Assembly: GCF_007273535.1 (NCBI RefSeq)
Contig: NZ_RIBP01000004.1
Span: forward strand, 2,890,001-2,954,000
Source: Niallia circulans
GTDB lineage: Bacteria; Bacillota; Bacilli; Bacillales; Cytobacillaceae
Reading direction: 5' to 3'
DNA: 64,000 nucleotides
Below are positions 33,444 to 40,716 of the stretch, piece after piece. Numbering within the stretch: the first letter of the stretch is position 1; the number at the start of each line of letters is the position of its first letter. Made by a program: the position numbers and the translations under genes. Under the pieces are notes generated by a model that was not told the origin of the DNA, made no database searches, and was given only the letters and a program-made list of their open reading frames with translations.

Positions 33444-34912
33444 ACGCAGCATTAGTCATCATTTTTGCCACAATGCTATTATCAATCTTTTTAGGAATAC
33501 GCGCAAAAAAAGGGAAAGACATGGACCTGGAACAATGGTCTGTTGGAGGAAGAGGCTTCGGTTCTGTTCTAGTATTCGTATTGATGGCAGGAGAAATCTA
33601 TACAACCTTTACCTTCCTTGGCGGAAGCGGCTGGGCATATAGTAAAGGTGGACCAACGTATTATATTATTTCATATGGTGCACTTGCTTATATTATGTCT
33701 TACTTTTTGCTTCCAAAAATCTGGCGTTATGCTAAGGATAACAGGCTCGTTTCTCAATCAGACTTTTTCGTCAGCAAATACAAAAGTCCTTATTTAGGAA
33801 TCCTTGTGTCTCTTGTTGGATTTGTTGCAATGATTCCATACTTTGTTCTTCAATTAAAAGGACTTGGCATCATCGTATCAGAAGCATCTTATGGTCATAT
33901 TTCACCAACAGTAGCTATCTGGATTGGCATTGTTGTTGTTACCGTTTATGTAATGGTATCAGGGATTCACGGATCTGCCTGGACAGCTGTTGCAAAGGAT
34001 ATCCTTATTCTAGGTGTCGTGCTTTTCTTAGGTATTTATTTGCCACATCATTATTATGGCGGCATTCAGCCTATGTTTGAAGCAATTGATTCTGCGAAGG
34101 CAGGTTTTCTTTCCTTGCCAGATTCCGGACAGAGCTCTTCTTGGTTTGTCACAACTGTATTACTAACGGCACTAGGCTTTTATATGTGGCCACATACATT
34201 CGGTTCTATTTATTCGTCTCAAGGAGAAAAAGCGTTCCGAAAAAATGCGATTTTCATGCCATTATATCAATTGGTTCTTTTATTCGTCTTTTTCGTTGGA
34301 TTTGCAGCAATCCTACAAGTTCCAACATTAACTGGAGCAGACACAGACTTAGCATTGCTTCGCTTGTCCATTCAAACATTTGATCCGTGGGTAGTAGGTA
34401 TTATTGGAGCAGCTGGGATTTTAACAGCGCTTGTTCCTGGTTCCATGATTTTGATGGCAGCAGCAACATTGCTTGCAAAAAACGTCTACAAAGTATTGAA
34501 GCCAAGTGCAACAGACAAGCAAGTTACAAATATGGCACGTTATCTAGTTCCAGTTGTTGCATTAATTTCCGTGTTTGTTACGTTTAAGGGCGGCGGAACA
34601 TTAGTTGCCTTGCTTCTTATGGGCTATAGCTTAGTAACACAGCTGTTCCCAACCCTATTGTTCAGCTTAATGAAAAATAATTTCGTAACTAAAGCAGGTG
34701 CATTTGCAGGTATCTCAACAGGTGTAGCAACAGTTGCATTTGTGACGATCTCGGGCTCAACAGTCGGCACCATATTCCCATTCCTGCCACAAGCAATTCA
34801 AGATTTCAATGTGGGCATCATTGCTTTAATTATCAATCTTGTAGTACTTACAGTAGTCTCACTGCTAACAAGACCAGTGGAAGTATTGAAAACAAATTCA
34901 AAACAAGTATAA
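33440..34912 (+). CDS. Sodium:solute symporter family (SSS) transporter
   Basis: A 490-residue membrane protein with about 13 helices. SSS motifs are seen in ARGFGSVLVFVLMAGEIYTTFTFLGGSGWAYSKGGPTYY-like order (GGRGFG at about 33, GEIYTTFTFLGGSG at about 51-64) and in the Na+-site region GAAGILTALVPGSMILMAAATLLAKNVYK. It imports a solute with Na+. The operon context (two M20 hydrolases, PucR-type regulator) suggests an N-carbamoyl or N-acyl amino acid or a ureide. Confidence 0.92.
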   Translation: MNAALVIIFATMLLSIFLGIRAKKGKDMDLEQWSVGGRGFGSVLVFVLMAGEIYTTFTFLGGSGWAYSKGGPTYYIISYGALAYIMSYFLLPKIWRYAKDNRLVSQSDFFVSKYKSPYLGILVSLVGFVAMIPYFVLQLKGLGIIVSEASYGHISPTVAIWIGIVVVTVYVMVSGIHGSAWTAVAKDILILGVVLFLGIYLPHHYYGGIQPMFEAIDSAKAGFLSLPDSGQSSSWFVTTVLLTALGFYMWPHTFGSIYSSQGEKAFRKNAIFMPLYQLVLLFVFFVGFAAILQVPTLTGADTDLALLRLSIQTFDPWVVGIIGAAGILTALVPGSMILMAAATLLAKNVYKVLKPSATDKQVTNMARYLVPVVALISVFVTFKGGGTLVALLLMGYSLVTQLFPTLLFSLMKNNFVTKAGAFAGISTGVATVAFVTISGSTVGTIFPFLPQAIQDFNVGIIALIINLVVLTVVSLLTRPVEVLKTNSKQV

Positions 34913-34915
34913 AAG

Positions 34916-34952
34916 TAAGAAGCAGGAGGGCTGTCCTCCTGCTTCTTTTTAG
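34916..34952 (+). terminator. Intrinsic terminator of the hydrolase-symporter operon
   Basis: AGAAGCAGGAGG/CCTCCTGCTTCT perfect stem with a short loop and T tail. Confidence 0.9.
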
Positions 34953-35243
34953 TTTCTCAGCTTTTTTGTAAAGAAAGTCTTAATAGCATTAGGCACAAGG
35001 TAATTACATGAGCGGTTTTTTGACATATCATTGCCAGGTTCATCCTATTGAAGGAGGTTTTTAAATCATTAGATAGAAAATAGTTTTTAGAACTTATTCG
35101 GATACACCTACTTTAGTGTTTTTCCGATAATTTCTAATCATAGCGTCTTATGCCTTGAGAAATACGGCAAACCTGTTATTATTTCATCACTAATCTATTG
35201 CATTATGTAAGTTGCTTTATTCTATTATTAAATAGAAAAAAAG
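34953..35243. other. Intergenic stretch, nothing recognised
   Basis: About 290 AT-rich bases. GAAGGAGG at 35050 is ribosome-site-like but is followed only by a stop codon within a few triplets. No gene or RNA element that I can support. Confidence 0.4.
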
Positions 35244-35270
35244 AGGTGATTATCGCCTCTTTTTTCTTGT
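35239..35270 (-). terminator. Terminator of the coat-like gene (bidirectional hairpin)
   Basis: AAAAGAGG/CCTCTTTT stem around a 9-base loop, with T tracts in either direction. It lies directly after the minus-strand gene. Confidence 0.75.
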
Positions 35271-35271
35271 A

Positions 35272-35592
35272 TTAACGTCCTTGTGGGTATTGCTTATGCC
35301 ATTCATCCCAGTGACCGTTTGGATGATGATGACCTTTTTTCCAATAATTTTGTTGGAATGTGTTATGGGGGTCCTGCCAGTTTTGGTGTTGATAAGGCTG
35401 CTGATAGCCTCCAAATGGATGATTATCATGGTCATGGTAGTTGTGCTGCCAGTTGTCAAAGGACGGCTGCTGGTAGCCTTGCCAGCCTCCGTACGGGTTG
35501 AATGGTGGAGATTGTTGCCAATTTCCGTATGGGTTGTAGCTTTGTTGTCCTTGTCCCCATGGCATATACGGTTGGAATGGTCCAAATTGCAT
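35272..35592 (-). CDS. Low-complexity His/Gln/Tyr/Trp/Gly-rich protein, spore-coat-like
   Basis: A 106-residue protein built of degenerate NPYGxWQ, GYQQP and NWQxP units, with a His-rich C-terminal part (GHHHPNGHWDEWHKQYPQGR). This composition resembles spore coat or other cross-linked surface proteins rather than an enzyme. ATG 35592 follows AAGAGGTGAG; the GTG at 35601 lies within that site. A CATACTCTA box just upstream fits a mother-cell sigma factor. Open frames on the other strand are a by-product of the repeats. I recognise no specific Cot protein. Confidence 0.6.
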   Translation of the reverse strand: MQFGPFQPYMPWGQGQQSYNPYGNWQQSPPFNPYGGWQGYQQPSFDNWQHNYHDHDNHPFGGYQQPYQHQNWQDPHNTFQQNYWKKGHHHPNGHWDEWHKQYPQGR

Positions 35593-35620
35593 GTAACTCA
35601 CCTCTTAGTCAGACTCTGTA

Positions 35621-35629
35621 TAGAGTATG
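35621..35629 (-). promoter_or_regulatory. Possible sigma-K/sigma-E -10 box
   Basis: On the minus strand CATACTCTA fits the sigma-K pattern CATAnnnTA, about 30 bases before the start codon. I could not identify a clear -35 element. Confidence 0.35.
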
Positions 35630-35773
35630 CGAATGTCTTTTTGATGAGCATATCCATATTTTGACGAAGTCATTTTTTGTCTAGTGTTAATTTTATTATT
35701 TTTCCAAAAGTAGAACAATGGTATGATTGCCTTTATAACAAGTGAGTTTGTTTAGGAGAGAGGAGTTATCGTT

Positions 35774-36916
35774 ATGACACAATATGATGCAATAATAGTT
35801 GGCGCTGGGTCAATGGGAATGGCAGCAGGCTACTACTTAGCGAAACGAGGGATTAAAACACTACTGATTGATGCCTTTGATCCGCCGCACACAAACGGTA
35901 GTCACCATGGAGATACCCGCATAATCAGGCATGCATATGGAGAAGGTGCAGAATATGTACCGTTAGCATTAAAAGCTCAAGAGCTATGGATGGAGCTTGC
36001 GGAGCTATCTAAAGAAGAGCTGTTTCTACAAACAGGTGTCCTTAATATAGGCAAAGATGACTCTGTTTTCCTAAAAAATATTATCGATAGCGCCCATACA
36101 TATAAACTTGCAGTCGATAAACTAGATGCTGATCAGGTGATGGAGCGTTGGCCAGGTATTAAGCTGCCTGCCAATTATATCGGCTGTTTTGAAAAGTCAT
36201 CTGGTGTACTTAAAAGCGAGGCTTGCATCAAAGCATATAAAAAGCTAGCAATGGAAAGAGGAGCGAATCTGCTTACATACACAGAAGTTACAGACATAGA
36301 AGTACAGGGAAATGTTGTAACAGTTAAAACAGCAAACAATACTTATCAAGCAAAATCTCTTATTGTTAGTGGCGGGGCATGGGCAGGCAAGCTTCTAGCT
36401 AAGCTTGGTCTTCATCTCCCAATATGCCCGACAAGAAAGACATTCGCCTGGTTTGAGGCAGACGATGCTCATTATGGCAGCGAAAACTTTCCGGCTTTTT
36501 CTTTTGAAACAGAACAAGGCATGTATTATGGCTTCCCAAGCATCGATGGAGCCGGCTTAAAGATAGGCAGGCATGACGGAGGCATTCAGATAGATCCAGA
36601 TCAAGCGGTCAGTCCCTTTGGCGAAGTAGCGGAAGATGCGGGAGATGTGAAGCAGTTTTTATCCACGTATATGCCATTAACAAAGGAATTGAAATTCGGC
36701 AAGACGTGCACATATACTTTGACACCTGATGAAGACTTTATCATTGACCTTCATCCTGATTATAAAAATGTGGCTATTGCGGCAGGCTTTTCTGGTCACG
36801 GCTTTAAATTCAGCAGTGTAGTAGGCCAAATCTTAAGCGATCTCATAGCAACAGGTAAAACCGAACATAATATTAGCCCATTTTCGGTGAAAAGATTCCA
36901 AATTCCTGTTAAATAA
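35774..36916 (+). CDS. Monomeric sarcosine oxidase / N-methyltryptophan oxidase family flavoenzyme
   Basis: A 380-residue FAD enzyme oxidising N-methyl amino acids to the amino acid, formaldehyde and H2O2. It matches Bacillus monomeric sarcosine oxidase closely. The GAGSMGMAAGYYLAKRG dinucleotide fold leads, R52 lies in RIIRHAYGEG, active-site residues Y252 (MYYGFP), K263 and H267 (GLKIGRH) are present, as are Cys312 for the covalent flavin link (GKTCTYTLTPDE) and FSGHGFKFSSVVG at the C terminus. Length agrees (about 385). SolA (N-methyl-L-tryptophan) and SoxA (sarcosine) cannot be separated by motif alone. It is a single gene with an AGGAG-type site. Confidence 0.92.
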   Translation: MTQYDAIIVGAGSMGMAAGYYLAKRGIKTLLIDAFDPPHTNGSHHGDTRIIRHAYGEGAEYVPLALKAQELWMELAELSKEELFLQTGVLNIGKDDSVFLKNIIDSAHTYKLAVDKLDADQVMERWPGIKLPANYIGCFEKSSGVLKSEACIKAYKKLAMERGANLLTYTEVTDIEVQGNVVTVKTANNTYQAKSLIVSGGAWAGKLLAKLGLHLPICPTRKTFAWFEADDAHYGSENFPAFSFETEQGMYYGFPSIDGAGLKIGRHDGGIQIDPDQAVSPFGEVAEDAGDVKQFLSTYMPLTKELKFGKTCTYTLTPDEDFIIDLHPDYKNVAIAAGFSGHGFKFSSVVGQILSDLIATGKTEHNISPFSVKRFQIPVK

Positions 36917-36962
36917 CTGGAGATGTTTTCATTTAATTGAATTCTCATTGATAGAAATTGCT

Positions 36963-36990
36963 AAAACGCCAATTAGGCGTTTTTTTTATT
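36963..36990 (+). terminator. Intrinsic terminator of the flavin oxidase gene
   Basis: AAAACGCC/GGCGTTTT stem with 5-base loop and eight T. Confidence 0.88.
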
Positions 36991-37044
36991 ACCAGTAACA
37001 TTTTTTTCCATAATTCCGTCTAATGAGTTAAAGGGGGAAGATCA

Positions 37045-37482
37045 ATGAAAAAGCTGATTTCGTTGCTGGTAGTAGTTATGCTGTTTAGTACTATCATCTT
37101 TATTGAAAGTCGCATCAGCATGCCGGCACCAATCTTTACTATAAATGGGCAAATTGTGCCGACTGTACAAGGCAGCTATTGCTGGGACGGAGTATTACAA
37201 AGCGTTTGCAGTGATTCTCCTTCACCAGAGGTGCTTTTGGAAGAGAATGGTTTTGAAGCGGTTTATGTTCAATCTGGCGATCGTATTAAGTTAAAATTCA
37301 CGAGAACCCCTTTTAAAAAATCAATAAATGCGTCAACGTGGCCAATTGATGAGGGTTATAAAGCAATATTAGACGGCAATTATTTAGTACTCCCTGAAAA
37401 ACCAGGAGTATATATGTATGATGTTTCCGCAAGTTGGGAACAAGGCAGCTTAGTTTTCTCTTTTATGGTGGAAGTTGAGTGA
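37045..37482 (+). CDS. Small secreted or membrane-anchored protein, unknown
   Basis: A 145-residue protein with an N-terminal hydrophobic segment (about 4-21) and no lipobox. The exported part has two cysteines in GSYCWDGVLQSVCSDSP that could form a disulfide loop. It is otherwise beta-rich, ending in GVYMYDVSASWEQGSLVFSFMVEVE. The pattern suggests a small Ig-like fold. A strong AAAGGGGGA site precedes the ATG. Family not recognised. Confidence 0.72.
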   Translation: MKKLISLLVVVMLFSTIIFIESRISMPAPIFTINGQIVPTVQGSYCWDGVLQSVCSDSPSPEVLLEENGFEAVYVQSGDRIKLKFTRTPFKKSINASTWPIDEGYKAILDGNYLVLPEKPGVYMYDVSASWEQGSLVFSFMVEVE

Positions 37483-37586
37483 AGGTATCATAAAACTCGT
37501 TGAAATTAAAGCAAAAAACTTTACGTAAAAACAAACTTCATATATCTTTAATTCGAGATAAAAAACTCAAATAAAGGAGAACAACC

Positions 37587-38210
37587 ATGACTGAATTTTT
37601 AGAAATAGTGAAAGAAAGACGCTCTGCCAGCAACTTTTTAGAAGGTAATCCGATTACAAAAGAAGAATTAAATCGTATTTTTGAAGCTGTTAAGCTAGCT
37701 CCATCCGCATTTAACTTGCAGCATACACGGTACATAACAGTGCTTGATACAAATATGAAAGAAAACATCAGGGTCGCAGCGAACGGTCAATATAAAGTAG
37801 CAAGTGCCTCAGCCGTGATTCTTGTAGTTGGAAACAAGCGTGCCTACAAACAGGCTGGTGATATTTATGAGGGCCTGCAAATGCTTGGTATCGTCAATAA
37901 GCAGGAATATGATCATTTAGTATCAGATACTACTGCTTTTTATGAAACTCGTGGTGCAGAATTCCTGAAAGAAGAGGCTATTCGAAATGCTTCTCTTTCT
38001 GCCATGCTGTTTATGCTTGCAGCCAAGAATCAAGGCTGGGATACATGCCCGATGATTGGCTTTAATCAGCAGGAAGTCCGCCGTTTATTACAGGTTCCTG
38101 ATGAAGAGGAAGTGGTGCTGATGATTACCATAGGCAAAGAAAAAATAGAGAGCAGACAGCCGCGAGGATATCGTAAACCGGTTCGTGAGTTTGTTACATA
38201 CGTGGAATAA
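37587..38210 (+). CDS. Nitroreductase family protein (YodC-like)
   Basis: A 207-residue FMN enzyme. The N-terminal FMN loop is VKERRSASNF, APSAFNLQHTRYI is the classical family helix, AILFMLAAKNQGWDTCPMIGFNQQEV carries the second FMN contact, and the phosphate-binding RQPRGYRKPV is near the C terminus. It reduces nitro compounds, quinones or azo dyes with NAD(P)H. The closest family remembered is B. subtilis YodC/YdgI. AAAGGAGAAC precedes the ATG. Confidence 0.92.
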   Translation: MTEFLEIVKERRSASNFLEGNPITKEELNRIFEAVKLAPSAFNLQHTRYITVLDTNMKENIRVAANGQYKVASASAVILVVGNKRAYKQAGDIYEGLQMLGIVNKQEYDHLVSDTTAFYETRGAEFLKEEAIRNASLSAMLFMLAAKNQGWDTCPMIGFNQQEVRRLLQVPDEEEVVLMITIGKEKIESRQPRGYRKPVREFVTYVE

Positions 38211-38213
38211 AAG

Positions 38214-38708
38214 TTAAGGGTGAATAAACACGGCCGTTCCAATTGGAACAATGCTTGCAAGCTCCTCAACGTCTTTGTTATACATTCGGATACATCCTTT
38301 TGAAACAGCTTTGCCGATTGAACTAGGATCGTTTGTGCCATGGATGCCATAGTGCTCTTTTGAAAGACTCATCCATAATGTGCCGAATGGGCCACCAGGA
38401 TTTGGTGCTTTATTAATAATTACAAAATTACCGACAGGTGTGCTTGTTAGCATCCGGCCAACAGCAATTGGATATTGTTTTTGCAGGACACCATTCCTAA
38501 ATAGCTTCAGCGTTCGGCCTCCAACAGATACATCTAGTTGAAACGGGATACTTTGTGGGGAAGGCAAACCAGGGATGATGATAATTTGACCTGGATTAAT
38601 GAAGTTTGGATTAATACCACTGTTTGCCTGTAAAAGAGCAGATAATGGTAGGCGGTAATCCCTTGCTATTTGGCTCAATGTCTCCCCGCTTCTTACGATA
38701 TGATTCAT
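38214..38708 (-). CDS. L,D-transpeptidase with N-terminal LysM (YkuD-like)
   Basis: A 164-residue enzyme. The LysM module ([19 protein letters not shown] ... PGQIIIIPG, 3-48) binds peptidoglycan. The YkuD domain (about 57-164) has the active site [20 protein letters not shown] with conserved His and Cys. It forms 3-3 crosslinks or attaches proteins to the wall. There is no signal peptide, as in B. subtilis YkuD, a spore-associated protein. It is convergent with the nitroreductase gene with only 3 bases between. Confidence 0.94.
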   Translation of the reverse strand: MNHIVRSGETLSQIARDYRLPLSALLQANSGINPNFINPGQIIIIPGLPSPQSIPFQLDVSVGGRTLKLFRNGVLQKQYPIAVGRMLTSTPVGNFVIINKAPNPGGPFGTLWMSLSKEHYGIHGTNDPSSIGKAVSKGCIRMYNKDVEELASIVPIGTAVFIHP

Positions 38709-38880
38709 TCTTTAACCTCCAGTAGTATGCTTATAGATACTATATGCATAAGAAAGCGGAGAATAGCCTTAAGCTTAAAAAAGACCAAGTCTGATAACAG
38801 GAATAATAGGCATGTGTCCTTATCATTCTGTAGGTTAATGCATATTGTATGGCAGATATAAAAAAAGGAGAGTTGCCTAT

Positions 38881-39192
38881 ATGTATCCCTATGTAAATTA
38901 TAGCTATCCTCAAGCTTCCTATGACTACAATTATCAACAAGGTTATTATGAAGATCCAAATAGACAAATGCAGCAGTTATCTCAGTTGTTTCAGCTGCCA
39001 CAGTGGAAACAATGGGAGAGAAGAATCAATCAGTTAGAAAGAAGAATTGATCAGCAAGACCGCAGACTCGACCAATTGGAAAGAAGAGTTAATCAGCTGG
39101 AGCGGGAGAACAACCAACAGCAGCGTGATATTGACCAGCTTGAGCGCAGCTTGCAAAGAGTTAATCAGCGTTTAAACGCATTGGAAAGATAA
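38881..39192 (+). CDS. Tyr-rich N terminus plus coiled-coil protein
   Basis: A 103-residue protein. Residues 1-28 are Tyr/Pro/Gln-rich (YPYVNYSYPQASYDYNYQQGYY). Residues 40-103 form an uninterrupted heptad coiled coil with repeated QLERR units. It is probably a trimeric or dimeric structural filament protein, perhaps spore-associated given the neighbouring L,D-transpeptidase. ATG 38881 follows AAAGGAGAG; the upstream in-frame TTG at 38845 lacks a site. Confidence 0.75.
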   Translation: MYPYVNYSYPQASYDYNYQQGYYEDPNRQMQQLSQLFQLPQWKQWERRINQLERRIDQQDRRLDQLERRVNQLERENNQQQRDIDQLERSLQRVNQRLNALER

Positions 39193-39242
39193 AAGTGTGT
39201 AAAAGGAGCCGGCTTTGTGCTGCTCCTTTTACACACTTTTTA
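39191..39242 (+). terminator. Very strong intrinsic terminator
   Basis: A 19-bp perfect inverted repeat (39191-39209 with 39222-39240), 12-base loop, arms ending in AAAA/TTTT. It overlaps the stop codon of the coiled-coil gene. Confidence 0.9.
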
Positions 39243-39313
39243 GTATTGGAATTTTTTTGGCTGTTGAGGGAATGATACTTTTATCATAACTGATTCTTTG
39301 GAGGTACTGTAAA

Positions 39314-39661
39314 ATGGCTGTTTATGTATACCAAACATTCTCTATAAAGCAGGATAAATTTAAGGAAGGACTTGAAAACCTGCGTGAATTAAAAAAGTTC
39401 AGCAATGAAAATTATTCGCATAAGGTCGAGATATTAACACCTATATCTGGTAATGACCATACATACGCCTTATTGACAGAGTATGAAGGACTTGCAGAAA
39501 TGGAACTGCAAAGCAAAAAGTTGACAGAGGATGAGGATTATCAAAAGCTAATTGGTGAATTCTTTTTACAAAACATTGAACAAGGCAGCATACATACCCA
39601 AATTTACCGAGCAATGATTGAAAAGAAAGAGAAAAAGAATAAGGATAAGGAAGCGGAATAA
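39314..39661 (+). CDS. Small hypothetical protein, possible dimeric alpha/beta barrel
   Basis: A 115-residue protein. VYVYQTFSIKQDKFKEGLENLREL, then YSHKVEILTPISGNDHTYALLTEYEGLAEMELQSKKL, recalls NIPSNAP/ABM-like ferredoxin folds. A Lys/Glu-rich tail (KKEKKNKDKEAE) follows. Function unknown. GGAGGT precedes the ATG at 10 bases. Confidence 0.7.
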   Translation: MAVYVYQTFSIKQDKFKEGLENLRELKKFSNENYSHKVEILTPISGNDHTYALLTEYEGLAEMELQSKKLTEDEDYQKLIGEFFLQNIEQGSIHTQIYRAMIEKKEKKNKDKEAE

Positions 39662-39794
39662 AAGGGAAATGTTACAGCATTTTATTTGCTATTTACGCTT
39701 AAACTGCACTAGTATATAGGGTAATTAAGATGATTCATGCTTGTATATAAAGGGAATCATTATAAAGCAAACAAAAGGATTAGGAGGAACAATA

Positions 39795-40208
39795 ATGGCA
39801 ATTGAAAATCCAAGCAGAGAAGAAATTGGCAGTATTCTTAAAAAAGCGAAAACAATAGCGGTTGTTGGTTTAAGTGATAACCCGGAGCGAACGTCCTATA
39901 TGATTGCAAACGCCATGATGCAGGCTGGTTACGATATAATCCCTGTTAACCCAACAGTTGAGGAAGTTCTTGGCAAAAAAGCATATAAGAGCCTGACAGA
40001 GATAAAAGAGCATGTTGATATTGTTAATGTATTTAGAAGATCGGAATTCCTCCCAGAGGTGGCAGCGGAATTCGAACAGATTGATGCAGATGTATTTTGG
40101 GCACAGCAAGGACTTGTCCATGAAGAAACCTTTAACACTTTGAAAGATAAGGGTTATACCGTCATTATGGACAGATGTATTAAAGTCGAACATGCATTGA
40201 CAAAATAA
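39795..40208 (+). CDS. CoA-binding protein, YneT-like
   Basis: A 137-residue Rossmann-fold protein of the CoA_binding_2 family. KTIAVVGLSDNPERTSYMIANAMMQAGYDIIPVNP forms the nucleotide-binding start, and HVDIVNVFRRSEFLPEV and VFWAQQGLVHEE follow. It is the neighbour of parE/parC, as in B. subtilis (yneT-parE-parC), which supports the identity. Its role is not known beyond CoA binding. ATG 39795 with AGGAGGAAC; the upstream ATG 39741 is not supported. Confidence 0.9.
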   Translation: MAIENPSREEIGSILKKAKTIAVVGLSDNPERTSYMIANAMMQAGYDIIPVNPTVEEVLGKKAYKSLTEIKEHVDIVNVFRRSEFLPEVAAEFEQIDADVFWAQQGLVHEETFNTLKDKGYTVIMDRCIKVEHALTK

Positions 40209-40211
40209 ACC

Positions 40212-40294
40212 GTGAAAACGGATGTGAATAAGGCTTCTCAAGCTAATATATTCCGCTTGAGATACCGCCTCATTTGCATCTGTTTTTTTATTTT
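40212..40294 (+). terminator. Large two-part hairpin terminator after the yneT-like gene
   Basis: An outer stem (AACGGATGTGAATAAGGC with GCCTCATTTGCATCTGTT, several G-U pairs) encloses an inner stem TCTCAAG/CTTGAGA. A run of seven T follows. Confidence 0.75.
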
Positions 40295-40415
40295 TATAAA
40301 CAAGCAAGCGGTAAAGACGTTCGAGAAGAAACGGGGGTTAGCGTTTTTTTTATAAGAATTATGTGTTAACATAATTAAGATGCTTGAAAGAAACCTTATA
40401 AAAAAAAAGCTTTTC

Positions 40416-40716
40416 TCTTTTTGCTTTCTTGGTATAATATTGAATCTAATCGACTATTTTCAGAAAATAATCGAATTATTCATTTGCTTGTGGAAAAAAT
40501 GCTGTTATCATATCATAAGAACAATTGTTCTGGTTATGATTTAATTATCTCCCATGCATAAAATAGTGGCCTTCGTCCACTATAGAAGGCAAAAAGACTA
40601 AAGAAAAATAATTCTTCTCTTTTAGAGGATAAATGAAATTATAGACGAATACATAAACAATTGTTCGACATGCTACATAAAAAGATAATATGTCGTGTTT
40701 TTGAGGTGAAAGGGGT
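40416..40716 (+). promoter_or_regulatory. parE promoter and long structured leader
   Basis: A TATAAT box occurs at about 40433-40438, roughly 280 bases before parE. The leader holds an imperfect palindrome 40512-40540 (ATCATAA ... GAACAATTGTTC ... TTATGAT) and two mutually exclusive hairpins, ATAGTGG/CCACTAT (40563-40583) and GCCTTC/GAAGGC (40569-40590). It also holds a second ACAATTGTTC (40657-40666) and a CGACAT/ATGTCG pair just before the ribosome site. Confidence 0.55.

Noticed and set aside
35281..35664. Plus-strand ORF of 127 residues opposite the His/Gln-rich gene
   Set aside because: It is the antisense of a repetitive sequence with biased codons, has no ribosome site, and ends inside the promoter region of the minus-strand gene.
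40554..40601. 15-codon ORF in the parE leader as a possible attenuation peptide
   Set aside because: No ribosome site before the ATG and no run of regulatory codons; the region is better described by its hairpins.
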